Assembly: GCF_025147485.1 (NCBI RefSeq) | Contig: NZ_CP102263.1 | Coordinates: 1,501,501 to 1,565,500, forward strand | Length of the DNA: 64,000 nt | DNA from: Bacteroides uniformis | GTDB lineage: Bacteria > Bacteroidota > Bacteroidia > Bacteroidales > Bacteroidaceae | Reading direction: 5' to 3' | Part shown: positions 39,896 to 48,017 of the stretch, piece after piece | Layout: each line of letters starts with the position of its first letter | How positions within the stretch are numbered: position 1 is the stretch's first letter | The notes under the pieces: generated by a model | Databases searched by the model: none | Told to the model about the DNA's origin: nothing | What the model saw: only the letters and a program-made list of their open reading frames with translations | Program-made: the position numbers and the translations under genes

Positions 39896-40367
39896 ATATA
39901 TAGAACAACTCTTGGAGCGCTACTGGCAGTGCGAAACTTCTTTGGAAGATGAGGCTGAATTGCGTGCTTTCTTTAGCGGAAGCGATGTGCCCAAGCACTT
40001 GCTTCGCTACAAGGATTTGTTCGTATATCAGCAGCTTCAGCAGGAAGTGCATCTGGGTGAGGATTTTGACGCCCGGGTGCTTGCCGAAGTGGAAGTTCCG
40101 GTGGTCAAGGCAAAGCGCCTGACACTGGCCGCACGCTTCATGCCGCTGTTCAAAGCCGCCGCAGTAGTGGCAGTGGTTCTTTCGCTGGGAAATGTGATGC
40201 AGCATTCATTCTTTTCGGATGTAGAGGAAGTAGCCGCAACCGATACTATCGGTAAACAGATTTCCGCACCGTCGGTAGCTCTTTCGGGAGATGTGTCCGT
40301 GTCTCATGAGAAGCAGGTGATGGACAGCCTGCGCCGGGTGAACAAGGAGCTGGAAATCAAGGAATAG
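39885..40367 (+). CDS. Anti-sigma-like one-helix membrane protein
   Basis: A 160-residue protein overlapping the sigma gene by 11 bases. The cytoplasmic N terminus (about residues 1-85) is helical and acidic with a YIEQLLERYWQCETSLEDEAELRAFF motif seen in Bacteroides sigma partners. One membrane helix follows (PLFKAAAVVAVVLSLGNVM), then a short polar periplasmic tail. Membrane topology and gene coupling support an anti-sigma role, but no classic zinc-binding anti-sigma motif is present. Confidence 0.7.
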   Translation: MDSKYIEQLLERYWQCETSLEDEAELRAFFSGSDVPKHLLRYKDLFVYQQLQQEVHLGEDFDARVLAEVEVPVVKAKRLTLAARFMPLFKAAAVVAVVLSLGNVMQHSFFSDVEEVAATDTIGKQISAPSVALSGDVSVSHEKQVMDSLRRVNKELEIKE

Positions 40368-40500
40368 ATATTTTCATTTGCTTTTAAAATAACATTTTCA
40401 TTTGCTTTAAACATAATAATAGTTAGTGTGCTTTATTAAAACAACTTGAGGCTGTGAAGTTTCAATTCTCTCAAAATCTTATAAAAACTAACTAAAATAG

Positions 40501-40535
40501 AAGGGACGCCGCGTGATGCAGCGTCCCTTTGTTGT
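40501..40535 (+). terminator. Hairpin terminator after the sigma/anti-sigma pair
   Basis: AAGGGACGC (40501-40509) pairs with GCGTCCCTT (40521-40529) around an 11-base loop, followed by a T-rich tail (TGTTGTTCTT). It ends the sigma operon 130 bases past the anti-sigma stop. Confidence 0.78.
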
Positions 40536-40646
40536 TCTTGCCTGTGGGTTACAAGGCTTTTTATTTAAGGGAGTTATTATTTACAGTATATATAGTTTGG
40601 AGTCTGCCGTTTTTTTTCTCAACTTTACTCACTGCAAATATATACA

Positions 40647-42326
40647 ATGGAGAAGATGAGAAACATACTATACATCTGTATTATGCTTTTAGGCATTATG
40701 TGCTTTGTAGGCTGTAATGACTGTCATGACAACAAAAAACTTTTGGCGCAGACCGACTCTTTGTTGCAGAGCCGTCCGGACAGTGCGCTGAAGTTGCTTA
40801 ATTCCATAGAAAAGGATGTCGGGTTTTCAGAAGCGGAGTGGATGCAGTTCGTTTGGAACTGTGCGCAGGCCCGCTACCGTATGGGTATGTCATTGGCGGA
40901 AGATTCGCTGCTTCCTGAAGCGATACACTACTATCGTGAACGGAAAGACTCTTCCCGTATGCTTGATGGCTACCTGCTTGAAGCCTCCTATTATAAATGG
41001 ATGAAGCAGGAGGAACGCATGGATGAAGCGATTGAGAATGGCTTGGACTATGCCATAGCCCGAAAAGACACCTTCTGGCTTCTTCTTTTTTATCGGGGAA
41101 AGGCAGAGATAGCTTATCTGAGAAATGACCACTCCCAGGCGATAGAGTTGATGGAAAAGATATTGCAATATGCTGATAAGCTATCTGTCCGGGAACATTG
41201 CTCCATACTCTATGACCTGGGACTCAATATGGCGCTTGCCAACCACCCTTCTTCTTCGGATTACCTGGAACAGAGTATTGACATGGCATTGGCGGCAGCC
41301 GATACAGCTTCGGCCTGTCACTATCTGAGGAATTATGCCGCTTTTCTTGCCAACAGCCATGAATATACCAAGTCCAATGAACTGCTTCACCGGGTTAGAC
41401 GGCTGATGCCTATGACCGACAACTATCCCATTCTGCAAGTAATCTTTGCTGAAAACTTCCTGAACCTTCATCAGTTGGATTCTGCCCGTTACTATTGGGA
41501 GCAAGCGTGGAACAATGAATTGAAGCAGGAAGAAAAGAGAGCCGAGGGCTTTTCTGTACGCAGTGCGCTGGCACAGTTGAAAACAATTCTGGACTATACT
41601 TCCGGGGCACCTTTGGACATTGTCACTTTCGGTAGGTTTGCTGATTCTGTCAGGAATGAGATGAGGGACCAGAATAGCGTGATAGAGCAACAGCTGGTGA
41701 CCAGGAACAAGCTTCAACAGTTGAACTATGAGTTGATAATCAAACGGCAGAAGACACGGATGTATTCGATGCTGGTTGTTGTTGTGTTTGTCGGGGTACT
41801 TGTTTCCCTTACCTTTTATATCCGTAACAGACGGAAGCGCCTTGCCGAAGCCGAGGAACGTATTGATGCACTGACCCGCCTGCTGGAAGATGCCCAGAAG
41901 GTATCGGACAATCAGGAAGAGAATAGCGGTGCTTTCTTCAAGAAGCTGCTTCTTCAGCAGCTGGGTATCATACGGCTTGTTGCCAATACGCCTACCTCAC
42001 AGAACCAGGCGTTGCTGAAACTTATTTCGGGCATCGGCAATAAGGAGATTCCGGTGGAAGGACTTCTTGCCTGGGCAGACCTTTATCCGGTAATTGATAA
42101 ACTATACGATGGCTTTTATTCCCGCATGATGGAAAAGTTCGGACAGGTATTGTCTGATAAGGAAGTGCAGATATGCTGTCTGCTCTGTGCCGGTTTCTCC
42201 ACGAAAGAAATCGGTGTGGTCACCCAACAGACAAGTGCAACCATCTACGTGCGTAAGACTTCCATCCGGAAGAAGATAAATGCAGGCGAAAAACAGGATA
42301 TTGTGGAGTGCATAAGAGGCATTTAG
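40647..42326 (+). CDS. TPR membrane regulator with C-terminal LuxR-like HTH
   Basis: A 559-residue protein of the same architecture as the regulator at 23087-24667. It has an N-terminal lipobox-like signal (MCFVGCN), a periplasmic TPR region (about residues 30-360), a membrane helix (MLVVVVFVGVLVSLTFYI), a coiled-coil (RLAEAEERIDALTRLLEDAQ), and a C-terminal HTH with LSDKEVQICCLLCAGFSTKEIGVVTQQTSATIYVRKTSIRKKI. It probably controls the lipoprotein/TonB-receptor-like operon downstream; direct repeats lie between them. Confidence 0.82.
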   Translation: MEKMRNILYICIMLLGIMCFVGCNDCHDNKKLLAQTDSLLQSRPDSALKLLNSIEKDVGFSEAEWMQFVWNCAQARYRMGMSLAEDSLLPEAIHYYRERKDSSRMLDGYLLEASYYKWMKQEERMDEAIENGLDYAIARKDTFWLLLFYRGKAEIAYLRNDHSQAIELMEKILQYADKLSVREHCSILYDLGLNMALANHPSSSDYLEQSIDMALAAADTASACHYLRNYAAFLANSHEYTKSNELLHRVRRLMPMTDNYPILQVIFAENFLNLHQLDSARYYWEQAWNNELKQEEKRAEGFSVRSALAQLKTILDYTSGAPLDIVTFGRFADSVRNEMRDQNSVIEQQLVTRNKLQQLNYELIIKRQKTRMYSMLVVVVFVGVLVSLTFYIRNRRKRLAEAEERIDALTRLLEDAQKVSDNQEENSGAFFKKLLLQQLGIIRLVANTPTSQNQALLKLISGIGNKEIPVEGLLAWADLYPVIDKLYDGFYSRMMEKFGQVLSDKEVQICCLLCAGFSTKEIGVVTQQTSATIYVRKTSIRKKINAGEKQDIVECIRGI

Positions 42327-42341
42327 ACCGGAAGAGGCCGG

Positions 42342-42443
42342 ATTAAGACTTTTATAATATGTCATTGTTGATAATCAGTGCTTTATGTGCTAAGTATTAA
42401 GACTTTTAATAGTGCGATTTAGTAGGAGTTAAGAGACTTCTTG
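42342..42443. repeat. ATTAAGACTTTTA direct repeats upstream of the lipoprotein gene
   Basis: ATTAAGACTTTTATAAT (42342-42358) and ATTAAGACTTTTAAT (42396-42410) share 13 identical bases, 54 bases apart. A third, weaker copy, GTTAAGAGACTTCTT, starts near 42428, just upstream of the -7 element at 42447. They sit directly behind the TPR/HTH regulator gene and are plausible operator sites. Confidence 0.55.
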
Positions 42444-42446
42444 CCT

Positions 42447-42454
42447 TAACTTTG
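42447..42454 (+). promoter_or_regulatory. -7 element of the lipoprotein-receptor operon
   Basis: TAACTTTG followed by C, 26 bases before the ATG at 42481. No TTTG at the -33 distance, which with the direct repeats upstream suggests activator dependence. Confidence 0.55.
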
Positions 42455-42480
42455 CATCAAATCAAAAAACAGAAAGTCTT

Positions 42481-42885
42481 ATGAAAAGTACATTCAGAAC
42501 AATGGCAATCGCAGCGTGTTTCGCACTTGTATCTCTTACTTCATGTTACTTCCCCGGAAGCGACCAGTATAAAATAAAGTCGGCAACTAAGGAATATGTT
42601 AAGTCGCAGTTAGGCGAAGGTGAGAAATTCCGTTACGGATACCTGGAGCGTAAATGTGGTCGTAACGTAGACGGCAAATTTTGCAAGTATGCCGAAGTGC
42701 ACTATGAGGTAATAAGCGCGTCGGGCGAAACTTCAGAGAAAATGCTCTTTCTGCTGATGTCGGAACATTGCGATTCCGTATTGGATATCTCGGAGGAGAG
42801 AGACAAGGAGTGGACCAATAAAGAAACTCTTTCGTCAGAAGAGATAAAGGCAATCATCGAGTCAGCTTTAAAAGACAAACTCTAA
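42481..42885 (+). CDS. Small lipoprotein of unknown function
   Basis: A 134-residue lipoprotein with signal FRTMAIAACFALVSLTSC (Cys22). The mature part is alpha/beta with three cysteines (KCGR, KFCKY, EHCDS) and a C-terminal helix SSEEIKAIIESALKDKL. I do not recognise the domain. It is 12 bases upstream of a TonB-receptor-like gene and shares its promoter, so the two probably act together at the outer membrane. Confidence 0.75.
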   Translation: MKSTFRTMAIAACFALVSLTSCYFPGSDQYKIKSATKEYVKSQLGEGEKFRYGYLERKCGRNVDGKFCKYAEVHYEVISASGETSEKMLFLLMSEHCDSVLDISEERDKEWTNKETLSSEEIKAIIESALKDKL

Positions 42886-42897
42886 ACACCGGCATTT

Positions 42898-45234
42898 ATG
42901 AAAAAGATTCTTGTTATAGCTATCGTATGCCTGTTGGGTAGCTTTGCCGCAGCGGCACAAACAGTGAAAGTAAACGGTACAATTGTAGATGAACAGAACC
43001 GTCCGGTGGAATTTGTCAATGTAGCCCTGATTTCCTTGCCCGACTCTTCATTCGTTACGGGAAGCACCACTGATGGCAAAGGTAAATTTGCTTTGAGAGC
43101 CACTGCCGGTTCGGATTTCCTGTTAAGACTCTCTTATATCGGTTACGTCGGCGAACAGATTGTCATCAGGACTCCCCAAGGCACTGTGCAGATGGGAGAC
43201 ATTATCTTGAAAGAACAGTCGGTAGCACTGGACGAGGTGGTAATATCGGGCAGCAATATCACGCAGAAGGTAGACCGCATGGTTGTAGTACCCACCGCTA
43301 CTGCCATGAAGAATTCCTATAATCCCTACGACCTGATGCTGAACCTTGCCATTCCGCACTTGAAGGTGGATGCTCTTGGTAAAGGCCTGGAAGCCAATGG
43401 CGGCAGCGTACAGACACGTATCAACGGTATTGTGGCTACCTCCACCGAAGTGGCAGCCCTCCTGCCCAAGGAGATTGTAAGAATAGAATTCATTGAAAAT
43501 CCGGGAGGGCGCTATGGCGACAGCAGCCTGGGGGCTGTGGTAGACATCATTGTCCGCCGCCGCGAAACGGGCGGACTGGTCAATATACAAGCCACTAATG
43601 CTCCCCACATATTGTTTAGCGAGGACAATGTGGTGGCCAAGTTCAATCATAAAAAGTCACAATGGGGATTGTTCTATAACTTGTCTGCCCGTAACTTCAA
43701 GAAAACGTATACGGATATAGATGAGACATATGTGTTGGAAAATAAGACGATACATCGTGTGCAGGAGGGGCTTCACGACCAAAACAAGCACTTTACCCAC
43801 AATATCGACCTCTCTTACAATCTGACGGAGCAGGATAAGTACGTATTCAACGTCGTGTTCCGCAACAGTGTCTATGATGCCCCTTGCCTGAACCAGTCGA
43901 ACAAGTTGTATGATGCTGCGGATGCCGATAACTATATCTTCTCCAGACTGAAGAACAAGCAGTCCAGCTACACTCCTTCGCTCGACCTTTATTACCAGCG
44001 TACATTACCGAAGAATCAGATGCTTACGATGAGCGTGACCGGTACGCTGATGCACACCGACAATAATAGGCTCTACCACGAATATACGCCTCAAGCCGAA
44101 GACCTGGCGATGATTGAAACAGATGTGACGGGGAATAAGCGTTCCATTATCGGTGAAGCCATCTACGACAAGCGTTTCAAGTTCCTCGTATTCAGCGCCG
44201 GATTGCGCCACTACCAGATGTATGCCAGGAACGAGTATGCAGGCTCTTCACCCGTCGTATCGGAAATGAACCAGGCAAAGACAGCGGCGTTTGCCGAGGT
44301 GCAGGGTAATATCAGGAAAGTGAGCTATGGTGTGAGTGCCGGACTGACCCGCTCTTATTTCAAGGAAGGAGGGGAGGAACATACCTACTATACCTTTACT
44401 CCCACTGTCCGTCTGAACTTCTCTCCGCACAAGAACGGCAACATCAACTATCGGTTCAATGTCGAACCCAAGATTCCTTCGCTCAGTGCATTGACCAATG
44501 TGGAGCAGGCGATAGATACCATCCAGATAGTACGCGGCAATCCGGCATTGGAGACTTACAGTGTCTTTAACAATACGTTGAACTACTCCTATATGAAGCA
44601 GAAGTTCGTCTTCATGCTGAATGTGACACATGGCTATCACAAGAATATCATCATGGAGAGTGTGTTTGCCGAGGGAGACAAGTTGGTTTCGATGAGCGAG
44701 AACCAGCGTTCTGCACAGTTTCTGCGCTTTGGCCCTTCTTTCACATTCCGCGGACTGAACATTGGTAGTCTGAAGAATTTCCTGACGCTGAGTATAGATG
44801 GTGGATTTACACGTTACTGGTCTAACGGCAATACCTATACCCATACGTATAATGACTTCTATTACAATCTGGTTGCCGTGTTCAATTATAAGCAGTTCTC
44901 TCTGTTGGGACAATTCAGTAAAAGGGCGAACGAACTGATGGGCGAAACGATTTATAAGGGCGAGAATCAGACTGCCATTCTGGCCACTTATACCCACAAG
45001 CGCCTGCAGCTGGGGGTAGGGATGATGTTCCCGTTCACCAACAACTACAAGACGGGTAAGGAACGGGTAAGCAAAGTGGCACCCTATACCTCGTGGAGCC
45101 ATGCGAAAGAGATAGGACAGATGGCGGTTATCAAGCTGAGTTATAACTTCGAGTTCGGCAAGCGTTACAAATCATCCGACAGACGCATCAATAACAGCGA
45201 CAATGAGTCGGGTATTCTGAATGTAGATAAATGA
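42898..45234 (+). CDS. TonB-dependent-receptor-like outer membrane barrel protein
   Basis: A 778-residue outer-membrane protein: signal peptide (VIAIVCLLGSFAAAAQ), a carboxypeptidase-regulatory-like domain (VKVNGTIVDEQNRPVEFVNV, residues 22-100), a plug-like domain (residues about 105-215 with VRIEFIENPGGRYG), and a large beta-barrel. It belongs to the OMP_b-brl_3 type rather than SusC, and has no SusD partner. It probably imports or binds a small ligand, perhaps with the small lipoprotein. A terminator follows at 45275. Confidence 0.85.
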   Translation: MKKILVIAIVCLLGSFAAAAQTVKVNGTIVDEQNRPVEFVNVALISLPDSSFVTGSTTDGKGKFALRATAGSDFLLRLSYIGYVGEQIVIRTPQGTVQMGDIILKEQSVALDEVVISGSNITQKVDRMVVVPTATAMKNSYNPYDLMLNLAIPHLKVDALGKGLEANGGSVQTRINGIVATSTEVAALLPKEIVRIEFIENPGGRYGDSSLGAVVDIIVRRRETGGLVNIQATNAPHILFSEDNVVAKFNHKKSQWGLFYNLSARNFKKTYTDIDETYVLENKTIHRVQEGLHDQNKHFTHNIDLSYNLTEQDKYVFNVVFRNSVYDAPCLNQSNKLYDAADADNYIFSRLKNKQSSYTPSLDLYYQRTLPKNQMLTMSVTGTLMHTDNNRLYHEYTPQAEDLAMIETDVTGNKRSIIGEAIYDKRFKFLVFSAGLRHYQMYARNEYAGSSPVVSEMNQAKTAAFAEVQGNIRKVSYGVSAGLTRSYFKEGGEEHTYYTFTPTVRLNFSPHKNGNINYRFNVEPKIPSLSALTNVEQAIDTIQIVRGNPALETYSVFNNTLNYSYMKQKFVFMLNVTHGYHKNIIMESVFAEGDKLVSMSENQRSAQFLRFGPSFTFRGLNIGSLKNFLTLSIDGGFTRYWSNGNTYTHTYNDFYYNLVAVFNYKQFSLLGQFSKRANELMGETIYKGENQTAILATYTHKRLQLGVGMMFPFTNNYKTGKERVSKVAPYTSWSHAKEIGQMAVIKLSYNFEFGKRYKSSDRRINNSDNESGILNVDK

Positions 45235-45274
45235 TAGTTGTTCCCGTGCTTCGGAGATGTGGGGCGTACAAAAA

Positions 45275-45304
45275 ACGAAGGACTTCCTCGCGGGAGTCCT
45301 TCGT
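45275..45304. terminator. Hairpin terminator
   Basis: ACGAAGGACT (45275-45284) pairs perfectly with AGTCCTTCGT (45295-45304) around a 10-base loop. It is followed by CATCTTT. It lies after the outer-membrane receptor gene and before the convergent GIN-domain gene. Confidence 0.85.
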
Positions 45305-45383
45305 CATCTTTATAGGTAATTATTTGAGAGAGAATTTAGTTTAGGCTTATAATTATTAATCTTAAAGTCTATATTTTCCAATG

Positions 45384-46244
45384 TTAGAGCTTATACAGTC
45401 CTTTCTTCGGATAATCCAGTTCCGGATTGCCCTTGTAGCCTACACTGCCACTTCCGCTGGTGCGTACTTTCAGGAAATCTGTGGCATGGCACTTGATGTC
45501 GCCTGAACCGGCAACACTGGCGGATGCTTTCTTGGCAACGAAATCGGAAGCAAACAAATCACCCGAACCTGCCACACTGTATTCAGCTTCTTGGGTGCTG
45601 CCACTCAGGATGGCGGTACCCGAACCGGCAACGGATGCTCTGGTGAAGTTGGCGGTTACGTTATTCAGCTTCATGTCACCTGAACCTGCAACGGATACTT
45701 GGAGGTCATTGCAAGTGATGTTGCTGCTATTGATGTCTCCCGAGCCTGCGATGGAAATATCGAGGTCTGTGCAGGAGATGTTGTTTCCACTGATGTCACC
45801 CGAACCAGCCACAGAGATTTTGATGTCATCCGTCTTCAGTCCGTTTTTCAGTTCCACGTCTCCCGAACCTGCCACGGCAATGCCGTTCAGCTTTTCTGCG
45901 GACACACGTACTTCCAGTTTATTATAGGATACGCTGACGTTCTTCTTGAAGCCGATGTAGAGGGTATTGTCCTTGACACGGATATCCAGTAAGTCTACAA
46001 TGTTGTCCGAGGTGTATACTTCCACTGTCGGTTTGCCGGACTTCTGCGTGTAGGTCACGTCGGGGCTGCCGGCTACACTCAGCTTGGTGAAGTTGTCCAC
46101 TTTTATGTCTTTGGTTACATAATTCTTGCTTGCCTTGACCGTCTTGCTGCCGAAGCCTCCGGAACGGTATGTGTGTTGTTGTGAACAAGCGGTTGTACTG
46201 AATGCCAATAAGGCGATTGCGATAAATGTTGTTAGAGCTTTCAT
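45384..46244 (-). CDS. Head-GIN-domain (DUF2807) lipoprotein with SVAGSGD repeats
   Basis: A 286-residue lipoprotein (LLAFSTTACS, Cys20) with the DUF2807/head-GIN beta-solenoid domain. The core is built of short coils repeating (S/A)(V/I)AGSGD about eight times between residues 60 and 260, the turn sequence of a right-handed parallel beta-helix. Such proteins are common in Bacteroidetes and are thought to be surface or periplasmic adhesin-like modules; function unproven. The repeat is also visible in the DNA as recurring CCCGAACCTGC-type blocks on the plus strand. Confidence 0.88.
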   Translation of the reverse strand: MKALTTFIAIALLAFSTTACSQQHTYRSGGFGSKTVKASKNYVTKDIKVDNFTKLSVAGSPDVTYTQKSGKPTVEVYTSDNIVDLLDIRVKDNTLYIGFKKNVSVSYNKLEVRVSAEKLNGIAVAGSGDVELKNGLKTDDIKISVAGSGDISGNNISCTDLDISIAGSGDINSSNITCNDLQVSVAGSGDMKLNNVTANFTRASVAGSGTAILSGSTQEAEYSVAGSGDLFASDFVAKKASASVAGSGDIKCHATDFLKVRTSGSGSVGYKGNPELDYPKKGLYKL

Positions 46245-46487
46245 ATTCTTTTGTTTTTTGTGATTCAGTATTTATTAGTTAGACGTGATCTACCTTGAAA
46301 AAGTTGCATATAAAAATGCTTTTTTCAAAGGACGCTCGGTCATCATACTTTAATCAATTATTGTGCCATAAGTGTAAAATGTTGATTATTAAAGGATAGT
46401 CGCTTTTGTGTAGTGTTCATTATCGGACACTCCGTCCGCTTTTGTCAGGTATTTGCTTGCGTTTTTGGACGATTCTTTGTTCATTTG

Positions 46488-46527
46488 CAAAGCCTCTTCC
46501 CGCCCCTTTCCTATGGGAGAGGCTTTG
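46488..46527. promoter_or_regulatory. Hairpin directly upstream of the YgjP-like start codon
   Basis: CAAAGCCTCTTCCC (46488-46501) pairs with GGGAGAGGCTTTG (46515-46527), a 13-bp stem with one bulged T and a 13-base loop. It ends 4 bases before the ATG at 46532, so it would cover the ribosome landing region. The gap upstream (46245-46487) also holds a CCTTGAAAAAG...TTTTTTCAAAGG hairpin (46293-46332); no other features are seen. Confidence 0.6.
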
Positions 46528-46531
46528 ATTT

Positions 46532-47242
46532 ATGACAGTAAACCGCATTATAGAAGATAAAGAGCTTGGTCCTTTGTTTGTCCGGGTCAATGCCCGGGCA
46601 CGGCGTCTTACTTTCCGTACAAAGGAAGATGGAATTTACGTGACTGTGCCTCCCCGGACTTCTCTTGCCGAGGTAGAGAGTGCCATCGAGCAGCTTCGTC
46701 CGCGTCTGAAAGCTGCCAGACAGAAGCTGGTCAGAAAGCTGATTGATTTGGATTACCGCATTGATACGGAGTTCTTTAAACTGACGTTGGTCAGCGGACA
46801 ACGGGAACGGTTCTTGTCCCGTTCGGAATTGGGGGAAATGCAGATAATCTGTCCTCCTGATGCCGATTTCTCGGATGAGAAGTTGCAGGCTTGGCTGCGC
46901 AAGGTAATTGAGGAAGCTTTACGGCGAAATGCGAAGATTATTCTTCCGCCCCGTCTGTATATGCTTTCCATGCAGCACAACCTTCCTTACAAGAGTGTGA
47001 AGATAAATTCCAGCAGCGGGCGTTGGGGAAGCTGTTCGGCACAAGGCAATATCAACCTTTCCTATTATCTGGTACTTCTTCCCAAGCATCTGATAGACTA
47101 CGTGCTACTGCACGAACTGGCACATACCCGCGAGATGAATCACGGGGAGCGTTTCTGGGATTTGCTCGACCGGATGACTGATGGAAAGGCACAAGCATTG
47201 AGAGCGGAGCTTCGGAAATATCAAACGAAAATAAATGGTTAG
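46532..47242 (+). CDS. YgjP-like (M48-type) metallopeptidase domain protein
   Basis: A 236-residue protein of the YgjP/DUF45 family. The zinc-protease motif HELAHTREMNHGERFW (H-E-x-x-H plus a third histidine nearby) lies in the last quarter, preceded by the conserved SSSGRWGSCSAQGNINLSYYLVLLP block. There is no signal peptide. Members are gluzincin-like and often associated with restriction or housekeeping loci; substrate unknown. It is isolated between the GIN gene (divergent) and the 11-bp repeat array. Confidence 0.88.
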   Translation: MTVNRIIEDKELGPLFVRVNARARRLTFRTKEDGIYVTVPPRTSLAEVESAIEQLRPRLKAARQKLVRKLIDLDYRIDTEFFKLTLVSGQRERFLSRSELGEMQIICPPDADFSDEKLQAWLRKVIEEALRRNAKIILPPRLYMLSMQHNLPYKSVKINSSSGRWGSCSAQGNINLSYYLVLLPKHLIDYVLLHELAHTREMNHGERFWDLLDRMTDGKAQALRAELRKYQTKING

Positions 47243-47287
47243 AGATTAGTATGGACGGTAAGTAGTTCCTTGTTTTACAGACAGTGA

Positions 47288-47485
47288 TACTGCAAAACTA
47301 CTGCATACCTCTTGCACTGTCACTGCACTCCTTTTGCAGTGCTGCTGCAATACCTTTGCAGTGACACTGCAACTGTTTTGCAGTAACGCTGCAAAAGGTA
47401 TGCAGTATCGCTGCAGTGTCACTGCAGGAGTTGTGTAATGTCTTTGCAGTAGCACTGCAAAAGTTATGTGATGTCTTTGTAGTGG
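47288..47485. repeat. 11-bp periodic TGCA array (about 18 units)
   Basis: TGCA recurs exactly every 11 bases at 47291, 47302, 47313 and so on to 47423, then 47445 and 47456. Units at 47434, 47467 and 47478 are degenerate in register (TGTA or TGTG). Flanks alternate between TTTGCAGT and CTGCAA contexts, making a 22-bp dyad-symmetric super-unit. It fills most of the 314-base gap between the YgjP-like gene and a membrane-protein gene (47243-47556). The unit length is not a multiple of three, and open frames read across it in several phases are 11-residue artefacts. I recognise no known repeat family. Confidence 0.9.
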
Positions 47486-47556
47486 CTGTTGGTAAGCCAG
47501 GAAAAAGCTTGTTGACTCCGAAATATGAGAGCAAAATGCTTCACAACTTTTTATCC

Positions 47557-47955
47557 CTAATTTTTTGCCAGCTGCTTCACCTCTTCCCCTTCCTTCTCGA
47601 ACCGGTATTCGCCCCCTTTTTCGCTTAGCTCAAATAAGGAAAGCTTTTCAGTTGCATTGTTTACAATCATGAGTGCGTTTTGCTCGGCAAAGCGTTTCAC
47701 TTCGATGGTGAAAGGTTCTTCTGCAATGGTGCGGTTCACCAGCAGGCTGTCGTTGATGAATATGGAAGTGGAATCTCCGGCAAATCCTTTCGTCAGTGTG
47801 ATGGTGTATGTCTCGATGAAGTTGCGTTCTCCTTCTTTCCGTTGTTGCAGCCTCATGCTCATGTAGACAAAGATGACAACTACAAAAATCACGGCGAAAG
47901 CAAGGATGCCGTTGCCTATCATAAACTGCTTGTTGGTATTCAGTCGGTGTGCCAT
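47557..47955 (-). CDS. One-helix membrane protein of unknown function
   Basis: A 132-residue protein with one membrane helix (ILAFAVIFVVVIFVYMSM, about residues 18-35) and a C-terminal soluble domain of beta strands (TYTITLTKGFAGDSTSIFIND; YRFEKEGEEVKQL). No family is recognised; similar short proteins occur in Bacteroides genomes. It lies downstream of the HTCS gene on the same strand with a gap of 62 bases, and upstream of nothing on its strand. Confidence 0.7.
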   Translation of the reverse strand: MAHRLNTNKQFMIGNGILAFAVIFVVVIFVYMSMRLQQRKEGERNFIETYTITLTKGFAGDSTSIFINDSLLVNRTIAEEPFTIEVKRFAEQNALMIVNNATEKLSLFELSEKGGEYRFEKEGEEVKQLAKN

Positions 47956-48017
47956 GGATAAAAAGTTTTTTTAAGAATGGTACAAATGTAATGAATAAAT
48001 TTGAACCGACTGGTTTT

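Noticed and set aside
47288..47485. CRISPR array
   Set aside because: The unit is 11 bases with no unique spacers and there are no cas genes in the window.
47246..47534. Overlapping minus-strand reading frames of 69 and 78 codons (and one plus-strand frame) with 11-residue repeats
   Set aside because: They are the translation of the 11-bp TGCA array: an 11-bp unit read three times gives 11 codons in any frame, so openness in several phases is a by-product. No start-site or family support.
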